From positions 1-44,276 of the forward strand of contig NZ_BDCD01000050.1 in NCBI RefSeq assembly GCF_001613325.1: a DNA stretch of 44,276 nucleotides, in the 5' to 3' direction. Made by a program: the position numbers and the translations under genes. Each line of letters starts with the position of its first letter. Positions within the stretch are counted from its first letter, which is position 1. The notes below the pieces were generated by a model. That model worked only from the letters and a program-made list of their open reading frames with translations. It ran no database searches and had not been told where the DNA came from. Shown here piece after piece: positions 18,207 to 26,451 of the stretch. This stretch comes from Nocardia yamanashiensis NBRC 100130. GTDB taxonomy: Bacteria; Actinomycetota; Actinomycetes; Mycobacteriales; Mycobacteriaceae.

Positions 18207-20014
18207 GGTGGACTTCAGCGATTCCCGTGGCCGCGTTGCTGGTGTTCGCGGGCACCGGCGTGGCAGTGCCGGAATCGGCCGCCGCGCCCGGTCTTCCGGG
18301 CGCCGATCGCGCCGAGGTGACGCCGATCAGCGGCGATCCGGCGCTCGGCGACGATGTCGAGGCGACCTATGTGCGCCTGCATTATCCGAGTCCGTACTCG
18401 ACCATGGCGCATCCCGAGGCCTGCGACTGGATCTCGTTCGTGCGGTACCGATCCAAGGGCGGCCCGGAGCAGTCCGGGGACGCCGATGCGGTGCTGTCCA
18501 TGCAGCCCGGCACCTTCTCCGGTGCGGCGAACCTGAATCCGCAAGGCCCGCAGGTGGTTCGCAAGGCCGCGGCATCGGGCAAGCACGTGGAATACATTTC
18601 CCTGGACCGGCGCGCCAATTGCGCCGAGGACCACACCGGCTGGGAAGCGGCCCAGCGCGCGGGCGACTATCGGGTGGCGGCGGACTACTACTTCGGCGGC
18701 AAGCCGGTCGACGGCCGCACCTACCGCTATCAGGCGTCGCAGGATCTGAACTATCTCGGCGAGTACGGTCTGGCGCTCACCATGGACGATTGGCGCGCGG
18801 TCATCGAATACCTGCTGCCGAATCCCGCTGACCGCCACAAGAGCTCGTGCGGCGGCCATTCGCTCGGCGCGTTCCTGGTCGGCCCGATGATGGCCTGGGA
18901 CTTCGATCAGAACGCCGCCACCACCGAGGACGCCGGATACAGCCTGTGCGGCGGCGGGAGCGTGCCGGTGGACGGGTTCGCCATGACCGATCCGGCCGGA
19001 TTCGCCGGGGCGCCGCCGCTGGATCTGCTCATGTCCTCGGTCGGCGGGGTCATCAAGAACGCCTTCGATCTGCTGCTGAAGAACGGGCTGGGCGTCGCGC
19101 AGCTGCCGGTGATCGCCGCGAGCGAGATCATGAACGCCTACCAGCTGGCCGGCATGGCCGCCGATCAGAAACCCGGCGACGTGAGCGACCTGGGCGCCCT
19201 GGTGCCGCGTGACCTGCGCAGCGAGGTCTGGATGCGGGCCATGTACGGCAAGGACTACCTGGACCTGTTCACCGGCAACAACCTGCCGCGCGACTACCGG
19301 CTCACCAATACCGCCATGCTCGGCATGCTGTTCGACCAGAACTCCGCCGAATACGTCATGCAGGCCGGGCTGGGGTTCTACGACTGCGCGACCACCGGCA
19401 AAACCTATCCGGTCCCCAATGGCCTGGCCTCGGTGCCGATCCTCGGCCCGACCCTGTTCATCATTCCGCTGCGGGTCGGCTACGGCCAGAACTACACCCC
19501 CGCCGCCCACGACCAGCTGTGCGGCTGGAAGAACTACGACGCGATGCCCGCCGCGACCATCGACGGCATCGATCCGGTGCGCGGCAACCCGACCGACCGC
19601 GACCACGAGGTCACCGATATGCGCGAATTCGCACACGCCATGAACCCGGGCTGGCAACCGACCGATTTCTTCGAGCAGTACACCCCGCTGCGCATCATCA
19701 CCGACACGGTTTTCGCGCTCGGCCTGGGCCGCGACGGTGAACTGCGCCAGCTCCAGAACCGCAGCGGCGGCATCCTGAATTTCCTGCTGCACGGCGACCG
19801 CTGGCAGAGCACCCCCGCCGGCGCCCGCAATCTCACCCTGCTCGCGGGCGATTCACCGCTGCAGAACGCCGGGTACGCCGGCCTGCTCCCCGCCAATGCC
19901 AAGATCATCCCCGGCTATCGCCATTACGACGTGGTGACCGCCGCCGAACGCCAGAACAATGGAATGCCGGAAATGGCAAGCGCTCTCATTGCCGACTTCC
20001 TCACCCGGCCCTGA
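18203..20014 (+). CDS. Secreted alpha/beta-hydrolase-like protein, copy 2
   Basis: This 603-residue protein is a paralogue of the preceding gene, which it overlaps by 4 bases (ATGA). A signal peptide covers about residues 1-28 (AIPVAALLVFAGTGVAVPES). The nucleophile elbow is GGHSLGAF with Ser220, and a late His lies in GYRHYDVVTAA. Shared landmarks with copy 1 include VRYRSKGGPEQS, DYYFGGKPVDGR, DAGYSLCGG and LTNTAMLGML. The overlap and same-strand order imply translational coupling. Divergence between the copies is large (the elbow is GHSLG versus GISLG), so the duplication is old and the two may have different substrates or work as a pair. Confidence 0.75.
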   Translation: MRWTSAIPVAALLVFAGTGVAVPESAAAPGLPGADRAEVTPISGDPALGDDVEATYVRLHYPSPYSTMAHPEACDWISFVRYRSKGGPEQSGDADAVLSMQPGTFSGAANLNPQGPQVVRKAAASGKHVEYISLDRRANCAEDHTGWEAAQRAGDYRVAADYYFGGKPVDGRTYRYQASQDLNYLGEYGLALTMDDWRAVIEYLLPNPADRHKSSCGGHSLGAFLVGPMMAWDFDQNAATTEDAGYSLCGGGSVPVDGFAMTDPAGFAGAPPLDLLMSSVGGVIKNAFDLLLKNGLGVAQLPVIAASEIMNAYQLAGMAADQKPGDVSDLGALVPRDLRSEVWMRAMYGKDYLDLFTGNNLPRDYRLTNTAMLGMLFDQNSAEYVMQAGLGFYDCATTGKTYPVPNGLASVPILGPTLFIIPLRVGYGQNYTPAAHDQLCGWKNYDAMPAATIDGIDPVRGNPTDRDHEVTDMREFAHAMNPGWQPTDFFEQYTPLRIITDTVFALGLGRDGELRQLQNRSGGILNFLLHGDRWQSTPAGARNLTLLAGDSPLQNAGYAGLLPANAKIIPGYRHYDVVTAAERQNNGMPEMASALIADFLTRP

Positions 20015-20088
20015 GCAGCCCGCTCGCTCGACATCCAGCTGCCGGACCAGCGGACGCGCCACGGCAGGGCACCGTGGCGCGCTCCGCC

Positions 20089-20661
20089 TCAGCCCGCGGG
20101 CTGGCCGAACATCAGGCCGATGGGCAGCACGCGCACCCACAGCGGCCCCTGATCGGTGGGCACCGATCCGGCGGCCCGCTCGGCGCATTTCACCGTCGAA
20201 TCGCCCGGAGTCGCACCGTAAGTCGCGGCGACCGTCCAGGTCCGGCCCTCGAATTGCTTGTCCGCGGGCGCACCCGCACCCGCGGCCCGGACTTCCAGCG
20301 GCTGACCGTTGCCGTCGGTCACCGTACAGGCGATGCCCGCAGCCCAGTCGGCGGGCGCGTAGATCGCCATATACGCATCGGCGGGCACGAGAACCTTTGT
20401 CCCGGTGCTCGTTCCGAGCGGCACGCGCCGCCCGTCGGCCGGATTCGCCTCACAGGGCTGCCCATTGTCAGGCCCGTGCCCCTCACTGTCGATGCAGCCC
20501 GGCTCGGACGGCGTCGAGGTCGGGGTGGATGTCGCCGCCGCTGCCGAGGTGGAAGTGGCGGTGTCGGATGCCTGCTGGCTGCTCGAACACGCGGTGACCG
20601 CCAGCAACGGCGCAGCGATCAACAATATGGCGGATGGATGTAAGCGCACTATCTGCTCCAT
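20089..20661 (-). CDS. Putative lipoprotein
   Basis: The 190-residue product has a lipoprotein signal peptide (AILLIAAPLLAVTACSSS) with the lipobox LAVTAC, so Cys25 is probably lipid-modified. A Ser/Thr/Ala-rich linker (about residues 26-52) leads to a small globular domain with cysteines in GCIDSEG, GQPCEA, IACTVTD and VKCAERA, likely two disulfides in the periplasm-like space. I do not recognise the family. It is convergent with the hydrolase pair, with 74 bases between the stops. Confidence 0.75.
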   Translation of the reverse strand: MEQIVRLHPSAILLIAAPLLAVTACSSSQQASDTATSTSAAAATSTPTSTPSEPGCIDSEGHGPDNGQPCEANPADGRRVPLGTSTGTKVLVPADAYMAIYAPADWAAGIACTVTDGNGQPLEVRAAGAGAPADKQFEGRTWTVAATYGATPGDSTVKCAERAAGSVPTDQGPLWVRVLPIGLMFGQPAG

Positions 20662-20931
20662 TCGTCGATTTACGTGTCACCTCATTTCACAGACACTTTC
20701 CAGCTACCGCAAACGGCGCGGCCGCCCGTCACCGTTCCGCGACCCAGCGGTGACCGATTCCGTCGTCGAATCGCAGCGTCGAGGCGTCCCCGCGAAGCTT
20801 CGATCACGAGCACGTGGCCTCCGCCACTCACCAGCCGAACAGCGACGACTCGACGATTCTGACATTTCCGGCACCGCCCGCCCGGTTACCGCGCCGCTGT
20901 CGCGCCGTCGAATCGGCTGCGATCCGGCCCG
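20662..20931. other. Intergenic region, 270 bases
   Basis: It lies upstream of the lipoprotein gene and downstream of the TetR gene, both on the minus strand. I see no convincing gene, operator or terminator hairpin in it. Confidence 0.4.
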
Positions 20932-21519
20932 TCAGCCGAAAACGCCGCTGTGCGCGCCGGCGAGGGCGAGGCGGACCGCATTGTCGGCGGTCGCGTCGGT
21001 CAGCTTCTCGCGAGTTATCAAGGCGCGGAAGTAGATCGGGGCGACTACGGCTTTCACCAGTTCGGACGGGTCGATGCCGGAGGGGAGTTGGCCGCGGGTC
21101 ACCGCGCGGTCGACTATCGGCAGGGCCTGGCGGATACGGTCGCGGAAGATGTGCCGGACGGCGTCCGGTGGGCGGGTGGCGCCGATGCGTTCGGACAGCA
21201 GGACGGCCAGGACGGCTTGTCCGCCTGGGCTTTTCACCCAGGAGACCAGGCCGCGGGCGAGCTGGCGCAGATCGTCTTCGAGCGCACCGGTGTCGGGTAT
21301 CGCGATGTCGGTGGTGACGCTTTCGGAGAGTGCGTCGGCGATCAGGCCGTCTCGTTCCGGCCAGCGGCGGTACACGGTGGTCTTGTGGACGCCCGCTCGT
21401 TTGGCCACGTTCTCGACGGCGAAGGCGGCGTAGCCCTGTTCGGCGAGCTCGTCGATGGTCGCGGCCAGTACGGCGGCGCGGACCTTCGGACCACGTCCGA
21501 GCGGTGCGTCAGCTGGCAT
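20932..21519 (-). CDS. TetR-family regulator
   Basis: The 195-residue protein has an N-terminal TetR HTH (VLAATIDELAEQGYAAFAVE then VAKRAGVHKTTVYRRWPER) and a C-terminal domain of the TetR_C type (LLSERIGATRPPDAVRHIFR). It is divergent from the DUF1772 gene. Two 21-base inverted repeats lie between them; one covers the start codon of this gene and the other the region before the DUF1772 start, so the protein very likely represses both. The ligand is unknown. The start is ATG 21519. Confidence 0.9.
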   Translation of the reverse strand: MPADAPLGRGPKVRAAVLAATIDELAEQGYAAFAVENVAKRAGVHKTTVYRRWPERDGLIADALSESVTTDIAIPDTGALEDDLRQLARGLVSWVKSPGGQAVLAVLLSERIGATRPPDAVRHIFRDRIRQALPIVDRAVTRGQLPSGIDPSELVKAVVAPIYFRALITREKLTDATADNAVRLALAGAHSGVFG

Positions 21520-21538
21520 TGCAACTCCCTGTTGCGAT
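21518..21538. promoter_or_regulatory. TetR operator 1
   Basis: ATTGCAAC (21518-21525), 5-base spacer, GTTGCGAT (21531-21538): an inverted repeat with one mismatch, overlapping the TetR start codon. It has the same layout as operator 2, with centres 49 bases apart. Confidence 0.75.
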
Positions 21539-21566
21539 ATTGACGGGTTCCGGGCACCCTGATGTT

Positions 21567-21587
21567 ATCGCAACTTTGTGTTGCGAT
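21567..21587. promoter_or_regulatory. TetR operator 2
   Basis: ATCGCAAC (21567-21574), TTTGT spacer, GTTGCGAT (21580-21587): a perfect 8-base inverted repeat, extended to 9 by the flanking T and A. It ends 20 bases before the DUF1772 start codon. Confidence 0.8.
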
Positions 21588-21607
21588 AGGTACCCGATGG
21601 GAGTTCC

Positions 21608-22150
21608 ATGCCCTCCACAATCGTTCGCGCGGCGGCGCTGTTGTTTCCCGGTCTGCTGGCCGGGGCCTTCGGATACGGCGCGGTCAATGTGCTCTACGCC
21701 TTCCGCGAGGTCCCCCTGGATGTCCGATTCACCTTCCACACCGCGCTCATGCGGGTGAACGGACCGGTCATGCAGTCCCTCATGGCGTTGACCATCCTCA
21801 GTGCGGTCGTGCTGGCGGTACGGTCCGGCGGCCGGTCCCGAATCCTCGCCGCCGTCGCCGCCGTCCTGGCCTTCGCCTCCTTCCTCATCACCCGCTTCGG
21901 CAATGTCCCCATCAACCAGCACATCAAGGTCTGGGCGGTGAGCGGGCCGCCCGCCGACTATGCCGAGGTGCTGCACCGCTGGGAACAGTTTCATTTCGCC
22001 CGAACCGGCTGTGCGCTGGTCGCTTTCGTCATGCTGATCATCGCTGTCACGAGCTACGACGGCGAAACCGAAGCGCCGGTCACCGACTCCGCACTACGGT
22101 CCGCGCTTCGACCTCTCGCAATAGGGCGTGCACGCGGGGATCACGGGTGA
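21608..22150 (+). CDS. DUF1772 / anthrone-oxygenase-like membrane protein
   Basis: The 180-residue protein has about four hydrophobic helices (for example LLFPGLLAGAFGYGAVNVLY and ALMALTILSAVVLAVR-type segments). The conserved DUF1772 signature is near residues 98-130: FGNVPINQHIKVWAVSG, then the RWEQFHFAR segment. DUF1772 members include proteins described as anthrone oxygenases, but most bacterial members have no known role. Control by the divergent TetR is likely, given the two operators. The 3' end overlaps the convergent SDR gene by 71 bases. GGGAG precedes the start. Confidence 0.8.
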   Translation: MPSTIVRAAALLFPGLLAGAFGYGAVNVLYAFREVPLDVRFTFHTALMRVNGPVMQSLMALTILSAVVLAVRSGGRSRILAAVAAVLAFASFLITRFGNVPINQHIKVWAVSGPPADYAEVLHRWEQFHFARTGCALVAFVMLIIAVTSYDGETEAPVTDSALRSALRPLAIGRARGDHG

Positions 22151-22943
22151 GCGCGCCGTCGAGGACGGTGTTGATCAGACCGCGGAACAGGGCATACGGC
22201 TGCCAGCCGGCGGGGGCGATGGTGCGGGCGGCGCGGTGTTCGATGCCGTCGGCGATGGTGCGGGCGGCCTGTTCGGCGGTAATGCGGGTCTTCAACGGCC
22301 AGGGCAGCAGTTCCTCGAGGCGGCGGCCGATCTCGTTGTCGTCCAGGGTATTCCGCGTCATGGCGGTGTCGACGATGCCGAAATAGGCGATGCCCGCCGT
22401 GGCGCGGTGCGCCGAGAGTTCCACGCGCAGCGCACGACCGAGCTGTTCCACGCCGGCCTTGCTGATCATGTAGGGCGCACCGCCCATACCGGGGGCGAAA
22501 GCGGCGCAGGAGGAGACGACCACGATGTGGCCGCGGGCGCGGATGACGTGATCGAGTGCGGGGTGGACGGTATTGAAGACACCGATCAGGTTGATGTCCA
22601 GGACGCGGTCGAAGGCGCTCGCGTCCATCGATCGCAGGGTGGCCGGGGCCGGGACGACCCCGGCATTGGCCACTACGACGTCCAATTGCCCGAATCGGTT
22701 GACCACCTCCTCGACCACCGAGGCCATCTGCCCGCGGTCGGCGACATCGGCGGCGATCGGGAAGGCGCGGTCACCGAGGGTTTTCGCCAGCGATTCGGCG
22801 GCCACGGTGTCGATGTCGACCACCGCGATCTCGGCCCCGCGCGCGTGCAGCAGCCGGGCCGTTTCCGCGCCGATGCCCTGCCCCGCGCCGGTGATCAGCA
22901 CGACCCGGTCGCGTACCGGATACGGCGGTTTCATCCACTCCAT
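22080..22943 (-). CDS. Short-chain dehydrogenase/reductase
   Basis: This 287-residue classical SDR has the cofactor motif TGAGQGIG near residue 20, NAG in VVVANAGVV, the active-site Ser in VVVSSCAAF and YMISK as YxxxK. An acidic residue after the second strand (VVDIDTVA) suggests NAD(H) preference. It is the last gene of a four-gene minus-strand operon; its ATG overlaps the TGA of the monooxygenase gene (TGATG). In this company it probably interconverts an alcohol and the ketone used by the monooxygenase. SDR plus flavin monooxygenase pairs also occur in the mycobacterial mymA operon (sadH). The C-terminal 80 residues (RITAEQAARTIADGIEHRAA) fit that type. Confidence 0.9.
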   Translation of the reverse strand: MEWMKPPYPVRDRVVLITGAGQGIGAETARLLHARGAEIAVVDIDTVAAESLAKTLGDRAFPIAADVADRGQMASVVEEVVNRFGQLDVVVANAGVVPAPATLRSMDASAFDRVLDINLIGVFNTVHPALDHVIRARGHIVVVSSCAAFAPGMGGAPYMISKAGVEQLGRALRVELSAHRATAGIAYFGIVDTAMTRNTLDDNEIGRRLEELLPWPLKTRITAEQAARTIADGIEHRAARTIAPAGWQPYALFRGLINTVLDGALTRDPRVHALLREVEARTVVRSR

Positions 22944-24406
22944 CAGCTGCTCATCTCATAGGACTCGGCATCGAATCGCCTGGTGCGGCGGCGGTATTCG
23001 AAGCTCCAGTTGGGGTACAGGCCGGCGTTCAGCCCGTCGGGGGTGGTGTAGTAGCTCTGGCAGCCGCCGGTGAGCCAGACCGAAGTGGAACTGCGGGTGG
23101 CCATTTCGGTGAGGAAGGCGTCCTGGACGGGTCGGCGCAGTTCGATGCGGCGGGTCGCGGTGTGGCGCAGGGTGCGGACGGCGTCGACGATGTAGGCGAT
23201 CTGGGATTCGATCATGTAGATGGCCGATTGGTTTCCGGCCGCGCCGAACGGGCCGAGGGTGCAGAAGAAATTGGGGAAACCGGCGACCGTGGTGCCCAGG
23301 TAGCTCTGGGGGTGTTCGCGGTAGAGGTCGGCGATAGTTCGCCCGTCGCGGCCGGTGAAGCGTTCGAAAGCGGTGGGGATGGCGGTGAATCCGGTGCCGA
23401 AGATGATGGTGTCGACAGCGTGTTCGGTGCCGTCGCGCAGCACGATCGAATGGGGCTTCACCTCGGCGATGCCCTCGGTGATCACGTCGACATTGGGCTG
23501 GTCGAGGGCGGGCAGGTAGGCGTCGGAGAAGATGGCGCGTTTGCAGCCGATCACATAGTCCGGTGTCAGGGTGTCGCGCAGCCGGGCGTCACGAACCTGC
23601 CGTCGCAGTTGCAGGCGGCCCAGCGCCTCATAGGGATGCCGGAAACGCTGATCCACCAGCGAGATCAGCCCGAAGCCCTCGATAGCCGCGTACCAGCCGC
23701 CGCGAATCGCCTTCTGGGTGAACGGAATCCGGCGCAGCAGGAATCGCTCGAGCCCGGAGGTCGCGCGGTCCAGGCGCGGCACGATCCAGGGCGCGGAGCG
23801 CTGGAACAGCAGCAGTTTCCCGACCCGGGGCTGGATCTCGGGAACGAACTGCACCGCCGACGCCCCGGTGCCGATGACCGCCACCTTCTCACCGGTCAAA
23901 TCATGGGCGTGATCCCAGTGCAGCGAGTGGAAAGCCTTGCCCGCGAACGATTCCAGCCCGGGCAGCGCCGGATACTTGGCGTCGGCGAACACGCCGGTGG
24001 CCGAGATCAGGATGTCGGCGGTGAGCTGCCCGCCGGAATAGCCGATCCGCCACACCGACCGGTCGTCATCCCAGCGGGCGTCGAGCACCTCGGCGCCGAA
24101 TCGAATATGCCGCACCACATCGTGATCGGCGGCCACCCGGCGCAGATAGGCCAGGATCTCCGGCTGCCGCCCGTAGGTGCGCGACCAGTCCGGATTCGGG
24201 GCGAACGAATAGCTGTACAGCTGCGACGGCACATCGCAGGCACACCCGGGATAGGTATTGGCCTGCCAGGTCCCGCCCAGGTCGGCGGCGCGTTCCAGCA
24301 CGACCAGGTCGTCGAATCCGGCCTCGCGCAGCTTGATCGCGAGGCCGATGCCGCCGAATCCGGCGCCGACGATCACGATATGGGCGTGCTCAGTACTTTC
24401 GGGCAT
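22943..24406 (-). CDS. Baeyer-Villiger type flavin monooxygenase
   Basis: The product has 487 residues. FAD-binding GAGFGGIG is at the N-terminus (about residues 14-21), with a second Rossmann motif GTGASA for NADP. Between them FAGKAFHSLHWD matches the Baeyer-Villiger fingerprint FxGxxxHxxxW[P/D] exactly. Such enzymes insert oxygen next to a ketone to form an ester or lactone, or oxidise heteroatoms. The second TIIFGTGF segment is also typical. The gene is 19 bases downstream of the ferredoxin reductase gene and overlaps the SDR start. The length and motifs resemble mycobacterial MymA/EthA-group enzymes; the substrate is unknown. Confidence 0.92.
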   Translation of the reverse strand: MPESTEHAHIVIVGAGFGGIGLAIKLREAGFDDLVVLERAADLGGTWQANTYPGCACDVPSQLYSYSFAPNPDWSRTYGRQPEILAYLRRVAADHDVVRHIRFGAEVLDARWDDDRSVWRIGYSGGQLTADILISATGVFADAKYPALPGLESFAGKAFHSLHWDHAHDLTGEKVAVIGTGASAVQFVPEIQPRVGKLLLFQRSAPWIVPRLDRATSGLERFLLRRIPFTQKAIRGGWYAAIEGFGLISLVDQRFRHPYEALGRLQLRRQVRDARLRDTLTPDYVIGCKRAIFSDAYLPALDQPNVDVITEGIAEVKPHSIVLRDGTEHAVDTIIFGTGFTAIPTAFERFTGRDGRTIADLYREHPQSYLGTTVAGFPNFFCTLGPFGAAGNQSAIYMIESQIAYIVDAVRTLRHTATRRIELRRPVQDAFLTEMATRSSTSVWLTGGCQSYYTTPDGLNAGLYPNWSFEYRRRTRRFDAESYEMSS

Positions 24407-24425
24407 CAGTGGTTCTCCAGCGGAA

Positions 24426-25463
24426 TCAGAGATCGAGGACGAGACCGTCGCCCGCGGCGCGGGACACGCAGATCAGCATCTGATCGGCTCGTTCGGAATC
24501 GGTGAGGACGCGATCGCGGTGGTCGACCGCGCCGGACAGGACGCGCACCTTGCAGGTGCCGCAGAAGCCCTGCTGGCAGGAGTAGCCGATATCGGGCAGG
24601 CGGCGGCGCACGGCGGCCAGAGCGGTCTCGTCGGCGCCGACCCGCACCGTGGCGCCGCTGCGCGCCAGCGTGAGGTCGAATGCCGTACCGTCGGCCACCG
24701 GCGGGGCCGAGAACCGTTCCAGGTGCAGCGAACCCGTCGGGTCCAGCCGGAACCGGCAGCGCTGGGCCGCCTCGAGCATGGGCGGCGGACCGCAGACGTA
24801 CACGGCCGCACCGGGTTCGGCGCTCGCGATCAGCTCGGCGATATCGGTCACCCCGTAGCGATCGTCGGGCCGGATCTCCGCGCCGGGCAGCTCGTGCCGG
24901 AACGGCATGGTGTCCAGGGATCTGCCCAGATAGATCAGCCGCCCGCGCCGCCCGGCGGCCTGCGACATGGGCAGCAGCGGGGTGATCCCGATGCCGCCCG
25001 CCAGGAACAGGTACGAGGGCGCGTCCACCAGGTCGAAGGCATTGCGCGGGCCGCGAATTCGCAGCCGCTGCCCCGGCCGTACCGATTCGTGGAGCTCCCG
25101 TGAGCCGCTGCCGCCGGGGATCGCGCGCACCGCGATCCGGTACCGCCATCGATTGGCCGGATCCCCGCACAGCGAGTATTGCCGCTGCCGCCCCGAGGGC
25201 AGGAACACATCGATATGCGCACCGGGCCGCCACGCCGGCAGCGCGCCGCCGGTCGCCGATCGCAGCGTCAGCGCGACCACATCCGCCGCCACCCGCTCGA
25301 CCCGATCCACGCACACAACCGCGTCGAATCCGCTGCGCCGCACCGGATTCGGCGGCGAAAGCAGACCGGCGGCCGGTCCGCTCACGAAGACCCGCTTGTA
25401 GGCATCCATCACCCCGCCGAGGACCCGCAGTCCGGCCGGCGCCGACGGCTCGATCACGCTCAC
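24426..25463 (-). CDS. Ferredoxin reductase with C-terminal 2Fe-2S domain
   Basis: The protein (345 residues from GTG 25463; GTG 25457 is an alternative) is a fused oxidoreductase. The flavin-binding domain has RQYSLCGDP (RxYS motif), the NAD-binding part has LAGGIGITPLLPM and AAVYVCGPPPML, and the C-terminal plant-type ferredoxin has CQQGFCGTCKVRVL with a later Cys in MLICVSRA. It passes electrons from NAD(P)H through flavin and the 2Fe-2S cluster to a partner oxygenase. The start overlaps the stop of the PF10118 gene by 4 bases (GTGA), so the two products are probably made together; the ferritin-like protein is the most likely partner. Confidence 0.9.
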   Translation of the reverse strand: MSVIEPSAPAGLRVLGGVMDAYKRVFVSGPAAGLLSPPNPVRRSGFDAVVCVDRVERVAADVVALTLRSATGGALPAWRPGAHIDVFLPSGRQRQYSLCGDPANRWRYRIAVRAIPGGSGSRELHESVRPGQRLRIRGPRNAFDLVDAPSYLFLAGGIGITPLLPMSQAAGRRGRLIYLGRSLDTMPFRHELPGAEIRPDDRYGVTDIAELIASAEPGAAVYVCGPPPMLEAAQRCRFRLDPTGSLHLERFSAPPVADGTAFDLTLARSGATVRVGADETALAAVRRRLPDIGYSCQQGFCGTCKVRVLSGAVDHRDRVLTDSERADQMLICVSRAAGDGLVLDL

Positions 25464-26353
25464 TCCCCCGCCGCCCGGGCCGCGGGCGAATGCGCGAGAT
25501 ACCGCAGCGCCCGGTCCATCGGCCCCAATTGCGAGGGATGGAAACCCGGCCGCAGATAGCGCGGCAACTCGCTGAAGAACACCGTCCAGCTCGGAATCAC
25601 CCCGCGCCGTGTCGCATCGAGGAACTGCGCGCCCCAGAACCGCCCCTTGTCGCTCGACGGATCCTTCCGGAACAGATGCGCGGTCGAGACGATGAACAGC
25701 GGCAGCAGGGTCGCGCTCGCCAGCACCGCGGTCCGCGCCTTCCGCGCGTACCCGCCGTCGAGATACATGTACGCGTCGTAGACGACGCTGCGATGCTCGA
25801 CTTCCTCGGCGCCGTGCCAGCGCACCAGATCGAGCATGGCCGGATGCATGCCCTTGCGCTCGAGCACGTCCGCCTCGAGCAGCCATTCCCCCAGCACGGC
25901 CGTGTAATGCTCCATCCCCGCGAACAGCCCGAGCCGCTCCTTGAGCCATTCCTCGCGCGCCCGCCCGGTCAGCCCGTGATCCCCGAGCACCCGATCGACC
26001 AGCCACGCCACGCGTTTCACGTACCCGTCCACATCCAGCCCGATCGACTGCAGATGTTCCCGCGCCGCCTCGTGACTGCTCGCGTGCATGGATTCCTGCC
26101 CGATGAACCCGGTCACCTCCTCCCGCAACCGCGCGTCCCGGATATGCGGCAGCGCTTCGGAAAGCGCCTGTGCCATGGCCCGTTCCCCTTCGGGCAGCAC
26201 CAGATGCATGACATTGACGATGTGCGTGGCCAGGACCTCGCCGGGGATGTAGTGCATGGGTACCGACTCGAAGTCGAACCGCACGTCCCGGGCGTGAATC
26301 GCATGGGCTTCGTCGCTGTAGTGGCGCCTCGTCGCGCCGACCTTCTCAGCCAT
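25460..26353 (-). CDS. Ferritin-like metal-dependent protein (PF10118 type)
   Basis: From ATG 26353 the protein has 297 residues, mostly helical. Glu/His pairs that could bind a di-metal centre are GQESMHASSH and WHGAEEVEHRSV, which fit the ExxH pattern of ferritin-like di-iron proteins. The family is annotated as predicted metal-dependent hydrolase (PF10118), but the reaction is not established. A C-terminal part contains a hydrophobic stretch (TAVLASATLLPLFIVSTAHL), so membrane contact is possible. Coupling to a ferredoxin reductase suggests that it is really an oxygen-using di-iron enzyme such as a desaturase or hydroxylase; that is an inference. It is the first gene of the operon and is divergent from a TetR gene. 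Confidence 0.8.
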   Translation of the reverse strand: MAEKVGATRRHYSDEAHAIHARDVRFDFESVPMHYIPGEVLATHIVNVMHLVLPEGERAMAQALSEALPHIRDARLREEVTGFIGQESMHASSHEAAREHLQSIGLDVDGYVKRVAWLVDRVLGDHGLTGRAREEWLKERLGLFAGMEHYTAVLGEWLLEADVLERKGMHPAMLDLVRWHGAEEVEHRSVVYDAYMYLDGGYARKARTAVLASATLLPLFIVSTAHLFRKDPSSDKGRFWGAQFLDATRRGVIPSWTVFFSELPRYLRPGFHPSQLGPMDRALRYLAHSPAARAAGE

Positions 26354-26369
26354 GTGCCGACCGTACAAC

Positions 26370-26420
26370 GCAACAAATCGCATTGCAATGTTGCAGCCAC
26401 AAATTGCCGTGATTTGTTGC
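26370..26420. promoter_or_regulatory. TetR operator region with nested palindromes
   Basis: GCAACAAATC (26370-26379) and GATTTGTTGC (26411-26420) are perfect 10-base inverted arms 31 bases apart. The palindrome CATTGCAATG (26381-26390) and the arms ACAAAT/ATTTGT (26399-26417) lie between. This sits in the 98-base divergent promoter of the PF10118 operon and the TetR gene. Confidence 0.65.
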
Positions 26421-26451
26421 ATCACCCCGCCCGGCTGCTAGCGTTGCCCCC

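Noticed and set aside
24426..26006. A 526-residue fusion of the ferredoxin reductase with an N-terminal extension
   Set aside because: The first 181 residues are antisense-like frame overlap with the PF10118 gene. The GTG at 25463 gives a normal-length reductase with a 4-base overlap.
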